Source of the DNA: an uncultured Eubacteriales bacterium
GTDB lineage: Bacteria; Bacillota; Clostridia; Oscillospirales; Oscillospiraceae
DNA: 64,000 nucleotides
Assembly: GCA_900545495.1 (NCBI GenBank)
Contig: UQZJ01000006.1
Location: 1 to 64,000 of the forward strand
Reading direction: 5' to 3'
The notes below the pieces were generated by a model. It made no database searches, was not told the origin of the DNA, and saw only the letters and a list, made by a program, of their open reading frames with translations. A program made the position numbers and the translations under genes. Numbering within the stretch: position 1 is the first letter of the stretch; each line of letters begins with the position of its first letter. Below, one piece after another: positions 32,466 through 41,234 of the stretch.

Positions 32466-33034
32466 TGGCGGAGGAGAAAAAGCGGCGGGGACGCCGCGCG
32501 CATCTCAATGACTTCTACCGCGATGTGTCCGGCAACTATATCTACACCGGTACCTGCTATGTCTGCACCGCCGCCCCGCAGGAGCGTACTGCGCTCCTGC
32601 GGCGGCTGTGGCTGCTGGCGGCGGTGATGGCGGTGTCGGTGGTGACCGGCGGCTGCATCCCCGCGCCGGGCATGGGCGGGAGCTTCTACCTGCTGCTGCC
32701 CTACGTGGCGGAGGTGGGACTGACCGGCAGCGTCGTGTGGGCCATGACACGGTGGCAGGCCAGAGAATACCCCATGCGGGCGTATGTCTACAAGGCCACG
32801 GTCAAGGCCCTGCCGGGCCGGTGCATGGCGGAGGCCATTCTGGCTGGCGTGGGCGCGGCCGCGGAGGTCGTATACCTGCTGCTGTCCGGCACAGGCGGAC
32901 ACGGCCTCATGGCGGCGCTGTATCTGCTGCTGAAGGCCGTATCCGCTGCGGCAGCACTGTTTGCACGCCGTCTGGTGCTGCAAAGCCGGTGGGAACCGGC
33001 AGAGGGGAATGGCGAAATAACGACAGAATCGTAA
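32465..33034 (+). CDS. Membrane protein of unknown function, 189 aa
   Basis: The ATG overlaps the pepF stop codon (TAATG). After a basic N-terminus (MAEEKKRRGRRAHL) and the phrase YIYTGTCYVC, about four membrane helices follow (LWLLAAVMAVSVVTGGC, FYLLLPYVAEVGLTGSVVW, AILAGVGAAAEVVYLLL, ALYLLLKAVSAAAALF). No family is recognised. Strict coupling to pepF suggests a linked role, but none can be named. Confidence 0.75.
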   Translation: MAEEKKRRGRRAHLNDFYRDVSGNYIYTGTCYVCTAAPQERTALLRRLWLLAAVMAVSVVTGGCIPAPGMGGSFYLLLPYVAEVGLTGSVVWAMTRWQAREYPMRAYVYKATVKALPGRCMAEAILAGVGAAAEVVYLLLSGTGGHGLMAALYLLLKAVSAAAALFARRLVLQSRWEPAEGNGEITTES

Positions 33035-33041
33035 AAAAGAC

Positions 33042-33071
33042 TGTACAAGCACCATGAGATTATGGTATAAT
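33042..33071 (+). promoter_or_regulatory. Promoter of the opp operon
   Basis: An extended -10 (TATGGTATAAT) has a weak -35 TGTACA 18 bases upstream. The leader of about 145 bases contains a GC-rich hairpin (CACCGCC/GGCGGTG, 33089-33104) and a second stem (TTTCCCGC/GCGGGAA type, 33135-33162). Role of these unknown. Confidence 0.6.
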
Positions 33072-33223
33072 AGACGAAATAGCTGACACCGCCGGGGCGG
33101 TGCCAGCCAAACGGAAAAAGAGGCATTCCCCATTTTCCCGCATACGGTTTGCGCGGGAACCCAAATTGTGCATCATGGGTAAACACCCGTTGAAGCAAAA
33201 ATATTGAAAAGGAGTTAGATCCA

Positions 33224-35539
33224 ATGAAAAGAGCACTTGCATTGATCCTGTCTCTCGTCATGTGCGTGGGTCTGTTCACCGCTTGCGGCGAGCAGAAGAA
33301 CCCCGATGGCAACGGCGATGAGAGCAAGGATACCCCGCTGGTTGTCGGCTATTCCGCGTTCAACCAGAAGTTCTCCCCCTTCTTCTCCGAAACGGAGTAT
33401 GACCAGGATGTCTGGATCATGACCTCTCTCGTTTTGCTGAACAGCGACCGTCAGGGCCAGATCATCATGAAGGGCATCGAGGGCGAGACCCACAACTACA
33501 ACGGCACCGACTATACTTACTATGGTCCCGCTGACTGCGAGATCGTCCAGAAGGACGACGGCACTGTCGACTACAACTTCAAGATGCGCGAGGATCTGGT
33601 GTTCTCCGACGGTGAGAAGGTCACCATCGACGACGTCATTTTCTCCATGTACGTCCTGTGCGACCCCACCTATGACGGCAACTCCACGCTGTATGCCGCT
33701 CCCATCCAGGGCATGGCTGCTTACCGCGCCGGCATGACCACTCTGGCGAAGGCTCTGGCCGCCGCCGGTCGTGACAACGCCGACTTCACCTACTGGACCG
33801 AGGAGCAGCAGACCAAGTTCTGGGACAACTTCGACAAGGGTCTGGTTCCCTTCGCTGAGGGCATCGTGGCCGCCTGCGTTGAGGGTGGTCTGAATAAGGA
33901 AGGCGAGATCGCCGGCGCCGCTGCCAACTGGGGCTTTGAGGGTCTGGCTGAGGACGCCACCATTCAGGACTTCGCCATGGCGATCGGCAACCAGTACGGC
34001 TGGGTCTTCTCCGCTATGGAGAAGGAGGTCGGCAACTCCGACGCTCTGTCCACGATGATGGACGCTGACGTCTACAACGACTATCCCACCACCGGTGTCA
34101 AGACCGGCGAGTCCGCTGACAGCATCACCGGTATCAAGAAGACCGGCGATTACAGCATGACCGTTACGCTGGACAAGGTCGACGCCACCGCTATCTATCA
34201 GCTGGGCGTGACCATCGCTCCTCTGCACTACTACGGCGATCCCGCTCAGTTCGACGCTGAGAACAACAAGTTCGGCTTCCCCAAGGGCGATCTGAGCAGC
34301 GTCCGCGCTAAGACCACCGAGCCCATGGGCGCTGGCCCCTACAAGTTCCTGAAGTACGAGGACGGCGTTGTCTATTTCGAGGCCAATGAGAACTACTTCT
34401 TGGGCGCTCCCAAGACCAAGTACCTGAACTTCCAGCAGTGCATGAGCGATGATGATAAGCTGAACGGCGTCATCACCGGCACCATCGACATCACCGATCC
34501 CACCTTCTCCAACGATACTGTTGATGCCATCACCAAGGCCAACAACGGTTCCGGCGTGGATGGCGACAAGGTCACCACCGACACCGTGGATAACCTGGGT
34601 TACGGCTATCTGGGCATGAGCGCCGCCTGCGTCAACGTCGGCGGTGAGCCCGGCAGCGATGCCTCCAAGAACCTGCGTAAGGCTTTCGCCACCGTCTTCT
34701 CCGTCTATCGTGACGTGGCTATCGAGTCCTACTATGGCGAGCGCGCCAGCGTCATCAACTACCCCATCTCCAACACCTCCTGGGCCGCTCCTCAGCCCAC
34801 GGACGACGGCTACAAGGTCGCTTTCTCCGTTGACGTGAACGGCAACGACATCTACACCTCCGGTATGTCCGCCGACGAGCGCTACGCCGCTGCTCTGCAG
34901 GCTGCTCTGGGTTACTTCGAGGCTGCCGGCTACACCGTGACCGATGGCAAGCTGACTGCTGCTCCCGCCGGCGCTAAGCTGGAGTACGAGCTGCAGATCC
35001 CCGCTGACGGTTCCGGCGATCACCCCGCCTTCATGATGGTGTCTGAGGCCAAGAAGGCTCTGGAGACCATCGGCATGAACCTGATCATCACCGACCTGAG
35101 CGACTCCTCCGGTCTGTGGACCGGCATCGATGCCCACCAGGTCGATATGTGGTGCGCCGCTTGGAGTGCTACCGTTGACCCGGATATGTATCAGATCTAC
35201 TACTCCGACGTCGCTAACTGCAAGGGCGACCTGAGCACGGGCAAGAACCCCTATGGTGGTGCTGCGCAGGGCGGCTCCAACAAGATGTACTGCATCGCGG
35301 ACCCCGAGCTGGATAACCTGATCATGACCGCTCGCGAGTCTCTGGATCAGAGCTATCGTAAGACCATGTACAAGGCTTGCCTTGACATCGTTGTCGACTG
35401 GGCCGTTGAGGTTCCCGTGTATCAGCGCCAGAACGCGATCATCTTCTCCACCGAGCGCGTGAACATGAGCACTGTTACCCCCGACATCACCACCTTCTAC
35501 AAGTGGTACAGCGAGATCGAGAAGATCGAACTCAACTAA
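33224..35539 (+). CDS. oppA: Peptide ABC transporter binding lipoprotein, oversized
   Basis: The protein has a lipoprotein signal (MKRALALILSLVMCVGLFTAC) and family-5 binding-protein sequence: NFKMREDLVFSDGEKVTIDDV, MGAGPYKFLKYEDG, ANENYFLGAPKTKYLNF, LRKAFATVFSVYRDV, VDMWCAAWSATVDPDMYQIYYS. It captures oligopeptides outside the membrane and hands them to OppBC. At 771 aa it is over 200 residues longer than usual. Extra sequence lies near residues 165-300 (NADFTYWTEEQQTKFW) before the normal TVTLDK segment. Codons are strongly biased (CTG, AAG, GGC), which suggests high expression. Confidence 0.93.
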   Translation: MKRALALILSLVMCVGLFTACGEQKNPDGNGDESKDTPLVVGYSAFNQKFSPFFSETEYDQDVWIMTSLVLLNSDRQGQIIMKGIEGETHNYNGTDYTYYGPADCEIVQKDDGTVDYNFKMREDLVFSDGEKVTIDDVIFSMYVLCDPTYDGNSTLYAAPIQGMAAYRAGMTTLAKALAAAGRDNADFTYWTEEQQTKFWDNFDKGLVPFAEGIVAACVEGGLNKEGEIAGAAANWGFEGLAEDATIQDFAMAIGNQYGWVFSAMEKEVGNSDALSTMMDADVYNDYPTTGVKTGESADSITGIKKTGDYSMTVTLDKVDATAIYQLGVTIAPLHYYGDPAQFDAENNKFGFPKGDLSSVRAKTTEPMGAGPYKFLKYEDGVVYFEANENYFLGAPKTKYLNFQQCMSDDDKLNGVITGTIDITDPTFSNDTVDAITKANNGSGVDGDKVTTDTVDNLGYGYLGMSAACVNVGGEPGSDASKNLRKAFATVFSVYRDVAIESYYGERASVINYPISNTSWAAPQPTDDGYKVAFSVDVNGNDIYTSGMSADERYAAALQAALGYFEAAGYTVTDGKLTAAPAGAKLEYELQIPADGSGDHPAFMMVSEAKKALETIGMNLIITDLSDSSGLWTGIDAHQVDMWCAAWSATVDPDMYQIYYSDVANCKGDLSTGKNPYGGAAQGGSNKMYCIADPELDNLIMTARESLDQSYRKTMYKACLDIVVDWAVEVPVYQRQNAIIFSTERVNMSTVTPDITTFYKWYSEIEKIELN

Positions 35540-35585
35540 CGATCGAACCGTTGGAAATTCCGACAATTTGATCTGAACCAAGCGA

Positions 35586-35619
35586 GCAGCCCGGCGGTCT
35601 TTACCGGCCGTCGGGCTGC
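35586..35619 (+). promoter_or_regulatory. Hairpins between oppA and oppB
   Basis: GCAGCCCG/CGGGCTGC with an inner CGG/CCG extension forms a strong stem without a T-run; a second imperfect stem (AGCGC..CTCC/GGAG CGCT) follows at about 35637-35663. Such hairpins between a binding-protein gene and its permeases commonly protect the upstream mRNA and reduce read-through. Confidence 0.55.
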
Positions 35620-35727
35620 CCCAACTGCGCGGCAAGGAGCGCTTCTCCTGTGAGGAGCGCTGCTTGGTGTGCAGCGGGATTTGAGAGAGAGCAATTGAGA
35701 GCGCACATCAGAACGGAGGTAATTTGC

Positions 35728-36714
35728 TTGCGAAAGTACATAGTAAAACGAATTTTGATTTCCATTGTGATCCTATTCTTTGTGGGATTCATTATCTACG
35801 CACTGATGCGTTGCCTGCCTACTTCTTACATCGAGAATATGGCACGTCAGAAGTCTCAGAATCCCGGTTCTCAGAGCTATGAGGACTGGATGGCCCAGCT
35901 CGAAGCCATGTACAACATGGATAAGCACATCGTTCCCGGCTATTTCTCCTGGCTGGGTACAGCCATCCGCGGTGAGTTCGGCGAAAGCTGGTTCTACACC
36001 GTTCCCGTGCTTGAGAAGTTCAACGACTGCATTTGGCTGTCCTTCGTAATGGGTGCTATTGCGTTCTTCTTTGAGATCATCATTGCGGTGCCTCTGGGCG
36101 TCATCGCCGCAACGAAGCAGTACAGCCGCACCGACTATACCATTTCGATCATTGCGTTGGCAGGTATCTCGCTGCCTACGTTCTTCTTCGCCTCGCTGCT
36201 GAAGCTGGTCTTCTCCGTCAAGCTCCAGTGGTTCGACCTGTTCGGATTGGTGAGCCGTAACTACAACCAGCTCAGCGCGTGGGGACAGTTTATGGATAAG
36301 GCGCACCATCTGGTGCTGCCCATCGTCACGCTGGTGGTCATCAGCGTCGGTTCCCTGATGCGTTATACCCGTACCAATATGCTGGAGGTGCTGAACGCGG
36401 ATTACATCCGTACCGCACGTGCCAAGGGCCTTTCCGAGAAGAAGGTCGTCTATCACCATGCCTTCCGCAACACCCTGATCCCGCTGGTCACCATCATCGG
36501 CGGCAGCCTGCCCGGTCTGTTCTCCGGCGCGCTGATCACGGAGACGCTGTTTGCCATCCCCGGCATCGGCTACATCTCTTATCAGGCCATGGTGAACGGC
36601 GACATCCCGTTCTCCATGTTCTACCTCGTGTTCCTGTCGGTGCTGACCCTGCTGGGCAACCTGATCGCCGACGTCCTGTACGCCGTGGTTGACCCGCGCG
36701 TGCGCATCGCTTAA
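35728..36714 (+). CDS. oppB: Peptide ABC transporter permease OppB
   Basis: This 328-aa inner-membrane subunit has six helices, beginning KRILISIVILFFVGFIIYAL, and the coupling motif region NADYIRTARAKGLSEKKV, which contacts the ATPases. I chose the TTG start at MRKYIVKR, with GGAGG eight bases upstream; frames further upstream read into the hairpin region. It is 15 bases from oppC. Confidence 0.94.
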   Translation: MRKYIVKRILISIVILFFVGFIIYALMRCLPTSYIENMARQKSQNPGSQSYEDWMAQLEAMYNMDKHIVPGYFSWLGTAIRGEFGESWFYTVPVLEKFNDCIWLSFVMGAIAFFFEIIIAVPLGVIAATKQYSRTDYTISIIALAGISLPTFFFASLLKLVFSVKLQWFDLFGLVSRNYNQLSAWGQFMDKAHHLVLPIVTLVVISVGSLMRYTRTNMLEVLNADYIRTARAKGLSEKKVVYHHAFRNTLIPLVTIIGGSLPGLFSGALITETLFAIPGIGYISYQAMVNGDIPFSMFYLVFLSVLTLLGNLIADVLYAVVDPRVRIA

Positions 36715-36729
36715 GAAGGGGGGAAGATC

Positions 36730-38568
36730 ATGAGCGTTTTTGATTACGATAAAAACCAGAATAACCAGAAGCCGTTCCACGCTTCCGGTATGGCGGAGAA
36801 CGCCGCCAAGCGCGCGACAAAAGACAATCAGGACAAGTACGCCAAGCAGGACAACACCCCTTCCGGCGGCAATGAGGAACATTATTCCCTCAACGACGAT
36901 CGCCGCGTGAAGGTACTGTCCCCCGGCGCACTGGTCGCCAAGCGATTCTTCCGCAACCGCCTGGCGGTGGTGGGCATGAGCATTCTCATCTTCATGTTCG
37001 TCTTCTCCTTCATCGGCGGCCTCATCTCCCCCTACGGCGAGGATGAGTTCTTCTACCGCGATGATCAGATCAATAAGGAATTTGCCGTGGTGACGGAGAA
37101 CACCGATTTCCGTTACAAGGCAAAGGATGCCGATAAGTTTACCGGCCCTGTGCAGGCACAGACCATGCTCGCCATTCAAAAGAACAGCGAGACGTTCTCC
37201 TACAGCGGCACGGACTATACCCTGACCCCGGAGGGCAAGGATTTCTATTCCATCGCCACCGGCGGCGCGATGATCGGTATCGCTTACAAGGACGTGGTCA
37301 GCCCCTCCAACGAGGGCGATGCACTGAGCTTCGAGTTCATCTATGCCGCGCTGAAGTCCTACGCCGCTCTTGAGCAGGAGACCGAGGGCGGGACCCCGGA
37401 CGCACCCGCTGCGCCTGTGGAGACCACCGAGCCTGCTGCGCCTGCCGAGCCCGCCGTCAAGACCTTTACCGTGGACGGTGTGGACTACGTCATCGACGAG
37501 GACGGCAGCGTGCTGCAGGGCGACACCGAGGTGGCGTATGTCAGCCGCTACATCGTACAGGCCATCCTGCCGGACGTGTTCCTGTCCCGCGACTTTAAGG
37601 AAAAGCTCATCGACACCATCGCAGCCGGCGAGACGAAGTTCGTCTACACCGACGAGTCTCTGGTGGTGGACGCCGCTGTTGAGCCTGTGGTCGACGGGGA
37701 AGAGGGCGGCATCGGCACAACGGACGATGTGCTGCCCGACGACGGTACGGCCGTGGAGTCCTCCGCTACGATGGAGTACACCATCGAGCGCAGCCAGAAC
37801 CACGCCAACTGGGTCATCCGCCAGCAGCAGGCCTCCCGTCAGTACGACTCCTATCAGTTCCCCAGCTCCACGCATTGGCTGGGTACGGACCGCTACGGCA
37901 TGGATATGCTGACCCGTCTGATGTACGGCGGCCGCGTATCCCTGATGATCGGCTTCATCGTCATCATCATTGAGACCGTTCTGGGCGTTATCCTCGGCGG
38001 TGTCGCCGGTTACTTCGGCGGCTGGGTGGATAACCTCATCATGCGTCTGGTGGATATCTTCTACTGTATCCCCTCCATGCCCATCATTCTGATCCTCGGC
38101 GCCGCCATGGATAATATGCGCGTGGAGCCCGGCAAACGACTGATCTACCTGATGCTCATCCTTGGTATCCTCGGCTGGGCGGGTATCGCCCGTCTCGTCC
38201 GCGGCCAGATCCTGTCCCTGCGTGAGCAGGAGTTCATGACCGCTACCGAGGCCTGCGGCATCAGCGTCAAGAGCCGTATCTTCAAGCACCTGATCCCCAA
38301 CGTCATCCCCCAGCTGATCGTGAACTGCACCATGGGTCTGGGCTCCGTCATCATCACGGAGGCTACCCTGAGCTTCCTGGGTCTGGGCGTCAAGTTCCCC
38401 TTTGCGTCTTGGGGCAACATCATCAACGACGTAAATAATACCCATACGCTGACGACCTACTGGTTCATCTGGATCCCCGCGGGTATGCTGCTGCTGCTCA
38501 CCGTCCTCGCCTTCAACCTGGTCGGCGACGGTCTGCGCGACGCGTTCGACCCGAAGATGAAGCGCTAA
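36730..38568 (+). CDS. oppC: Peptide ABC transporter permease OppC with large extracytoplasmic insertion
   Basis: The N-terminal tail and first helix (LAVVGMSILIFMFVFSFIGGLI) are normal. The usual motif HWLGTDRYGMDMLTRLMYG appears only near residue 378, so about 230 extra residues lie outside the membrane between helices 1 and 2. They contain a Pro/Ala-rich linker and two similar modules (FSYSGTDYTLTPEGKD near 153, FTVDGVDYVIDEDGSV near 243). The remaining helices and the coupling motif (EQEFMTATEACGISVKSRIF) are standard. The total is 612 aa against about 300 for ordinary OppC. The insert may contact the enlarged OppA. Confidence 0.93.
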   Translation: MSVFDYDKNQNNQKPFHASGMAENAAKRATKDNQDKYAKQDNTPSGGNEEHYSLNDDRRVKVLSPGALVAKRFFRNRLAVVGMSILIFMFVFSFIGGLISPYGEDEFFYRDDQINKEFAVVTENTDFRYKAKDADKFTGPVQAQTMLAIQKNSETFSYSGTDYTLTPEGKDFYSIATGGAMIGIAYKDVVSPSNEGDALSFEFIYAALKSYAALEQETEGGTPDAPAAPVETTEPAAPAEPAVKTFTVDGVDYVIDEDGSVLQGDTEVAYVSRYIVQAILPDVFLSRDFKEKLIDTIAAGETKFVYTDESLVVDAAVEPVVDGEEGGIGTTDDVLPDDGTAVESSATMEYTIERSQNHANWVIRQQQASRQYDSYQFPSSTHWLGTDRYGMDMLTRLMYGGRVSLMIGFIVIIIETVLGVILGGVAGYFGGWVDNLIMRLVDIFYCIPSMPIILILGAAMDNMRVEPGKRLIYLMLILGILGWAGIARLVRGQILSLREQEFMTATEACGISVKSRIFKHLIPNVIPQLIVNCTMGLGSVIITEATLSFLGLGVKFPFASWGNIINDVNNTHTLTTYWFIWIPAGMLLLLTVLAFNLVGDGLRDAFDPKMKR

Positions 38569-38586
38569 GGAAGGAGGGCATCAGAA

Positions 38587-39792
38587 ATGGCTAAAAAGCA
38601 GAATGACGGCTATCTTTCCGCAAAGGAATCCCGCCGCATCTCCAAAGAAAATCGTAAGATCACCAATCAGCTGGAAAAGCAGCACAAGCGTAAAAACGTG
38701 CCCGAGAGCGAGTATCTGACCCAGATGAAGGACACCTCCAACGTTCTGGAGATCGATAACCTGCACACCTACTTCTTCACCGACGTGGGCGCAGTGCACT
38801 CCGTGGACGGCATTTCCTTCAACATCCCCGTAGGTAAGACGGTGGGCGTCGTGGGCGAGTCCGGCTGCGGCAAGTCCGTGACCAGCCTGTCCATTATGCA
38901 GCTTCTGCAGCGTCCGCAGGGTCAGGTCGTAGAGGGTGAGATCCGCCTGAATCTGGGCGACAAGGCCTACGATGTCACGAAGGCGCCGGACAGTGTGATG
39001 CAGCATCTGCGCGGCAACTTCGTTTCCATGATCTTCCAGGAGCCCATGACGGCGCTGAACCCGGTGTTCCGCATCGGCGACCAGCTCAATGAGGTGCTGA
39101 CCCTCCACAACGAGGAGGGCCTCAACAAGGAGCAGATCAAGGAGCGCACCATCCAGCTGCTGGAGATGGTGGGCATCGCCAACAGCGAGGGTGTGTATAA
39201 AAACTTCCCCCACGAGCTGTCCGGCGGTATGCGTCAGCGTGTCATGATCGCCATGGCACTGGCGTGCAATCCCCGCCTGATCATTGCCGACGAGCCTACC
39301 ACGGCGCTGGATGTGACCATTCAGGCGCAGATCCTCGATCTGCTGCGTAACCTGAAGGATAAGATCAATTCCTCCATCATGTTCATCACCCACGATCTGG
39401 GCGTCATCGCCGAGATGGCGGACTATGTGGTGGTCATGTATGCGGGACGCATTGTGGAGCAGGGTACGGCGGAGGAAATCTTCGCGCATCCCGCCCACCC
39501 CTACACCATCGGTCTGATGGCTTCCAAGCCGGTGGTCGGCAAGCAGGTCGACAAGCTCTATTCCATCCCCGGCAAGGTTCCCAACCCCATCAATATGCCG
39601 AATTACTGCTATTTCAAGGATCGCTGCGAGATGTGCCTGGAGCGCTGCAACGGCGAGTATCCCTGCGAGATCAGCATCTCTCCCACCCACCGGGTGTCCT
39701 GCTACCGCTACTATGACGGCAAGCGTCCCGATCTGGAGGATCAGGTAGAGAAAGTGCTGAACGGCACCGACAATGAAAAGGAGGGTGAATAA
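38587..39792 (+). CDS. oppD: Peptide ABC transporter ATPase OppD
   Basis: The 401-aa ATPase has Walker A GESGCGKSVTS, signature LSGGMRQRVMIAMAL, Walker B LIIADEPTTALDV and the OppD/F C-terminal cysteine cluster CYFKDRCEMCLERC, which may hold an Fe-S cluster. An unusual basic N-terminal extension of about 45 residues (KKQNDGYLSAKESRRIS) precedes the ATPase domain. It is followed by oppF after one base. Confidence 0.96.
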   Translation: MAKKQNDGYLSAKESRRISKENRKITNQLEKQHKRKNVPESEYLTQMKDTSNVLEIDNLHTYFFTDVGAVHSVDGISFNIPVGKTVGVVGESGCGKSVTSLSIMQLLQRPQGQVVEGEIRLNLGDKAYDVTKAPDSVMQHLRGNFVSMIFQEPMTALNPVFRIGDQLNEVLTLHNEEGLNKEQIKERTIQLLEMVGIANSEGVYKNFPHELSGGMRQRVMIAMALACNPRLIIADEPTTALDVTIQAQILDLLRNLKDKINSSIMFITHDLGVIAEMADYVVVMYAGRIVEQGTAEEIFAHPAHPYTIGLMASKPVVGKQVDKLYSIPGKVPNPINMPNYCYFKDRCEMCLERCNGEYPCEISISPTHRVSCYRYYDGKRPDLEDQVEKVLNGTDNEKEGE

Positions 39793-39793
39793 G

Positions 39794-40825
39794 ATGGCTG
39801 CGCATAAGGACAATCCGTTTCAGGATCCCAATTTCACCCCCGTGGAGTATGATCCCCAGTACATCCTGCAGGTCAACCACCTGAAGAAGTATTTCCCCAT
39901 CAAGAGCGGCATGATCTCCCACACCGTCGGCCACGTCAAGGCGGTGGACGGCGTGACGTTCAACCTCAAGCGCGGCACCACCATGGGCCTCGTGGGTGAG
40001 TCCGGCTGCGGCAAGACCACCACCGGCCGCACCATCCTCCGGCTGTACGATGATAAGACCGCCGGTCAGGTGCTGTTCAACGGGCAGGAGGTCTACGACC
40101 TGTCTCCCAAGGAGATGCGCGCTCTGCGTACCAAGATGCAGATCATCTTCCAGGATCCGTTCTCCTCTTTGTCCCCCCGTATGCCGGTGGGCGAGATCAT
40201 CGGTGAGGCGGTGCGTGAACACAATCTGGTGCCGAAGGCGGAGTTCGACGATTATATCGACAAGGTCATGGACAACTGCGGATTGCAGCCCTTCCACAAG
40301 GACCGCTATCCCCACGAGTTCTCCGGCGGCCAGCGGCAGCGTATCTGCATCGCCCGTGCGCTGGCGCTGAACCCCGAGTTCATCGTCTGCGATGAGCCGG
40401 TGTCCGCGCTGGACGTGTCCATTCAGGCGCAGATCATCAACCTGCTGAAGGACATTCAGCAGAAGTACAACCTGACGTACCTGTTCATCAGCCACGACCT
40501 GTCCGTGGTGGAGCATATTTCCGACACGGTGGGTGTCATGTATCTGGGCAATCTGGTGGAATACGGCGCAACGGAGGATATCTTCCGCAACCCGCTGCAT
40601 CCCTACACCAAGGCGCTGTTCTCCGCCATCCCCATTCCCGATCCCACGGTGAAGATGAACCGTATCGTGCTGGAGGGCAGCATCCCGTCCCCCGCCAACC
40701 CGCCCAAGGGCTGCAAGTTCCACACCCGCTGCGCCAACTGCATGGAGTGCTGCAAGGAGGAGGTTCCCGTCCAGCGCGAGCTGGAGCCGGGTCACTTTGT
40801 GGCGTGCCATCTGTACGATAAGTGA
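39794..40825 (+). CDS. oppF: Peptide ABC transporter ATPase OppF
   Basis: The 343-aa ATPase has Walker A GESGCGKTTTGRT, signature FSGGQRQRICIARAL, Walker B EFIVCDEPVSALDV and C-terminal cysteines (CKFHTRCANCMECC). I chose the ATG at MAAHKDN with GGAGG nine bases upstream, right after the oppD stop. Confidence 0.96.
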   Translation: MAAHKDNPFQDPNFTPVEYDPQYILQVNHLKKYFPIKSGMISHTVGHVKAVDGVTFNLKRGTTMGLVGESGCGKTTTGRTILRLYDDKTAGQVLFNGQEVYDLSPKEMRALRTKMQIIFQDPFSSLSPRMPVGEIIGEAVREHNLVPKAEFDDYIDKVMDNCGLQPFHKDRYPHEFSGGQRQRICIARALALNPEFIVCDEPVSALDVSIQAQIINLLKDIQQKYNLTYLFISHDLSVVEHISDTVGVMYLGNLVEYGATEDIFRNPLHPYTKALFSAIPIPDPTVKMNRIVLEGSIPSPANPPKGCKFHTRCANCMECCKEEVPVQRELEPGHFVACHLYDK

Positions 40826-41112
40826 TGGCCAAAAAGCGGACATACGAGGACGACGACGGTCGTACCATCGCGGATATGAGCGGTCTTGAGCCGATGCCCA
40901 TGCTGCTTCCCCGCATTCCTAAGGCAAAAAAGGAGTCCGAGGAGCCAGAGGGCAGCGATGACCGCCCGTGGGAAAACGGAGAGGCGTTCACCGATGACCA
41001 GCGCCGGGCTGCCGTGGGCGGCGCCCTGAAAGCGGCATTGCTCATCGCAGGCGCGTTCCTCGTCGCAGGAGCCATCGCCATCCTTTTGATGCAGGCTGCA
41101 TGGAACCATTAA
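40825..41112 (+). CDS. Small single-span protein at the end of the opp operon
   Basis: This 95-aa protein starts within the oppF stop codon (TGATG). It has a charged N-terminus (MAKKRTYEDDDGRT), a Glu-rich middle and one C-terminal helix (ALLIAGAFLVAGAIAILLM). No family is recognised. It may be an accessory of the transporter or just a neighbouring tail-anchored protein. Confidence 0.7.
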   Translation: MAKKRTYEDDDGRTIADMSGLEPMPMLLPRIPKAKKESEEPEGSDDRPWENGEAFTDDQRRAAVGGALKAALLIAGAFLVAGAIAILLMQAAWNH

Positions 41113-41116
41113 ATGT

Positions 41117-41155
41117 AAAAAGAACACAGCGGTTATGCCGCTGTGTTCTTTTTTT
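41117..41155 (+). terminator. Terminator of the opp operon
   Basis: The stem AAAAAGAACACAGCGG pairs with its complement over a TTATG loop and ends in a run of T's. Confidence 0.93.
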
Positions 41156-41175
41156 GCGCCCAAAGGCGCTGTGCG

Positions 41176-41204
41176 GCATATTCGGGGACGAGCCATCATA
41201 CAAG
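41176..41204 (+). promoter_or_regulatory. Sigma-E-type promoter of the spoIIIA operon
   Basis: GCATATT matches the sigma-E -35 consensus (KMATATT) exactly; 14 bases on, CATACAAG matches the -10 (CATACAMT) at seven of eight positions. It lies about 40 bases before spoIIIAA, as expected for a mother-cell-specific operon switched on after engulfment begins. Confidence 0.8.
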
Positions 41205-41234
41205 TAAATAACACACAGGAGGGGAGCGGAGAGC

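Noticed and set aside
33215..38445. Long antisense frames opposite oppA and oppC (over 800 codons each)
   Set aside because: They result from the biased codon use of the opp genes; the sense frames have signal peptides, family motifs and ribosome sites.
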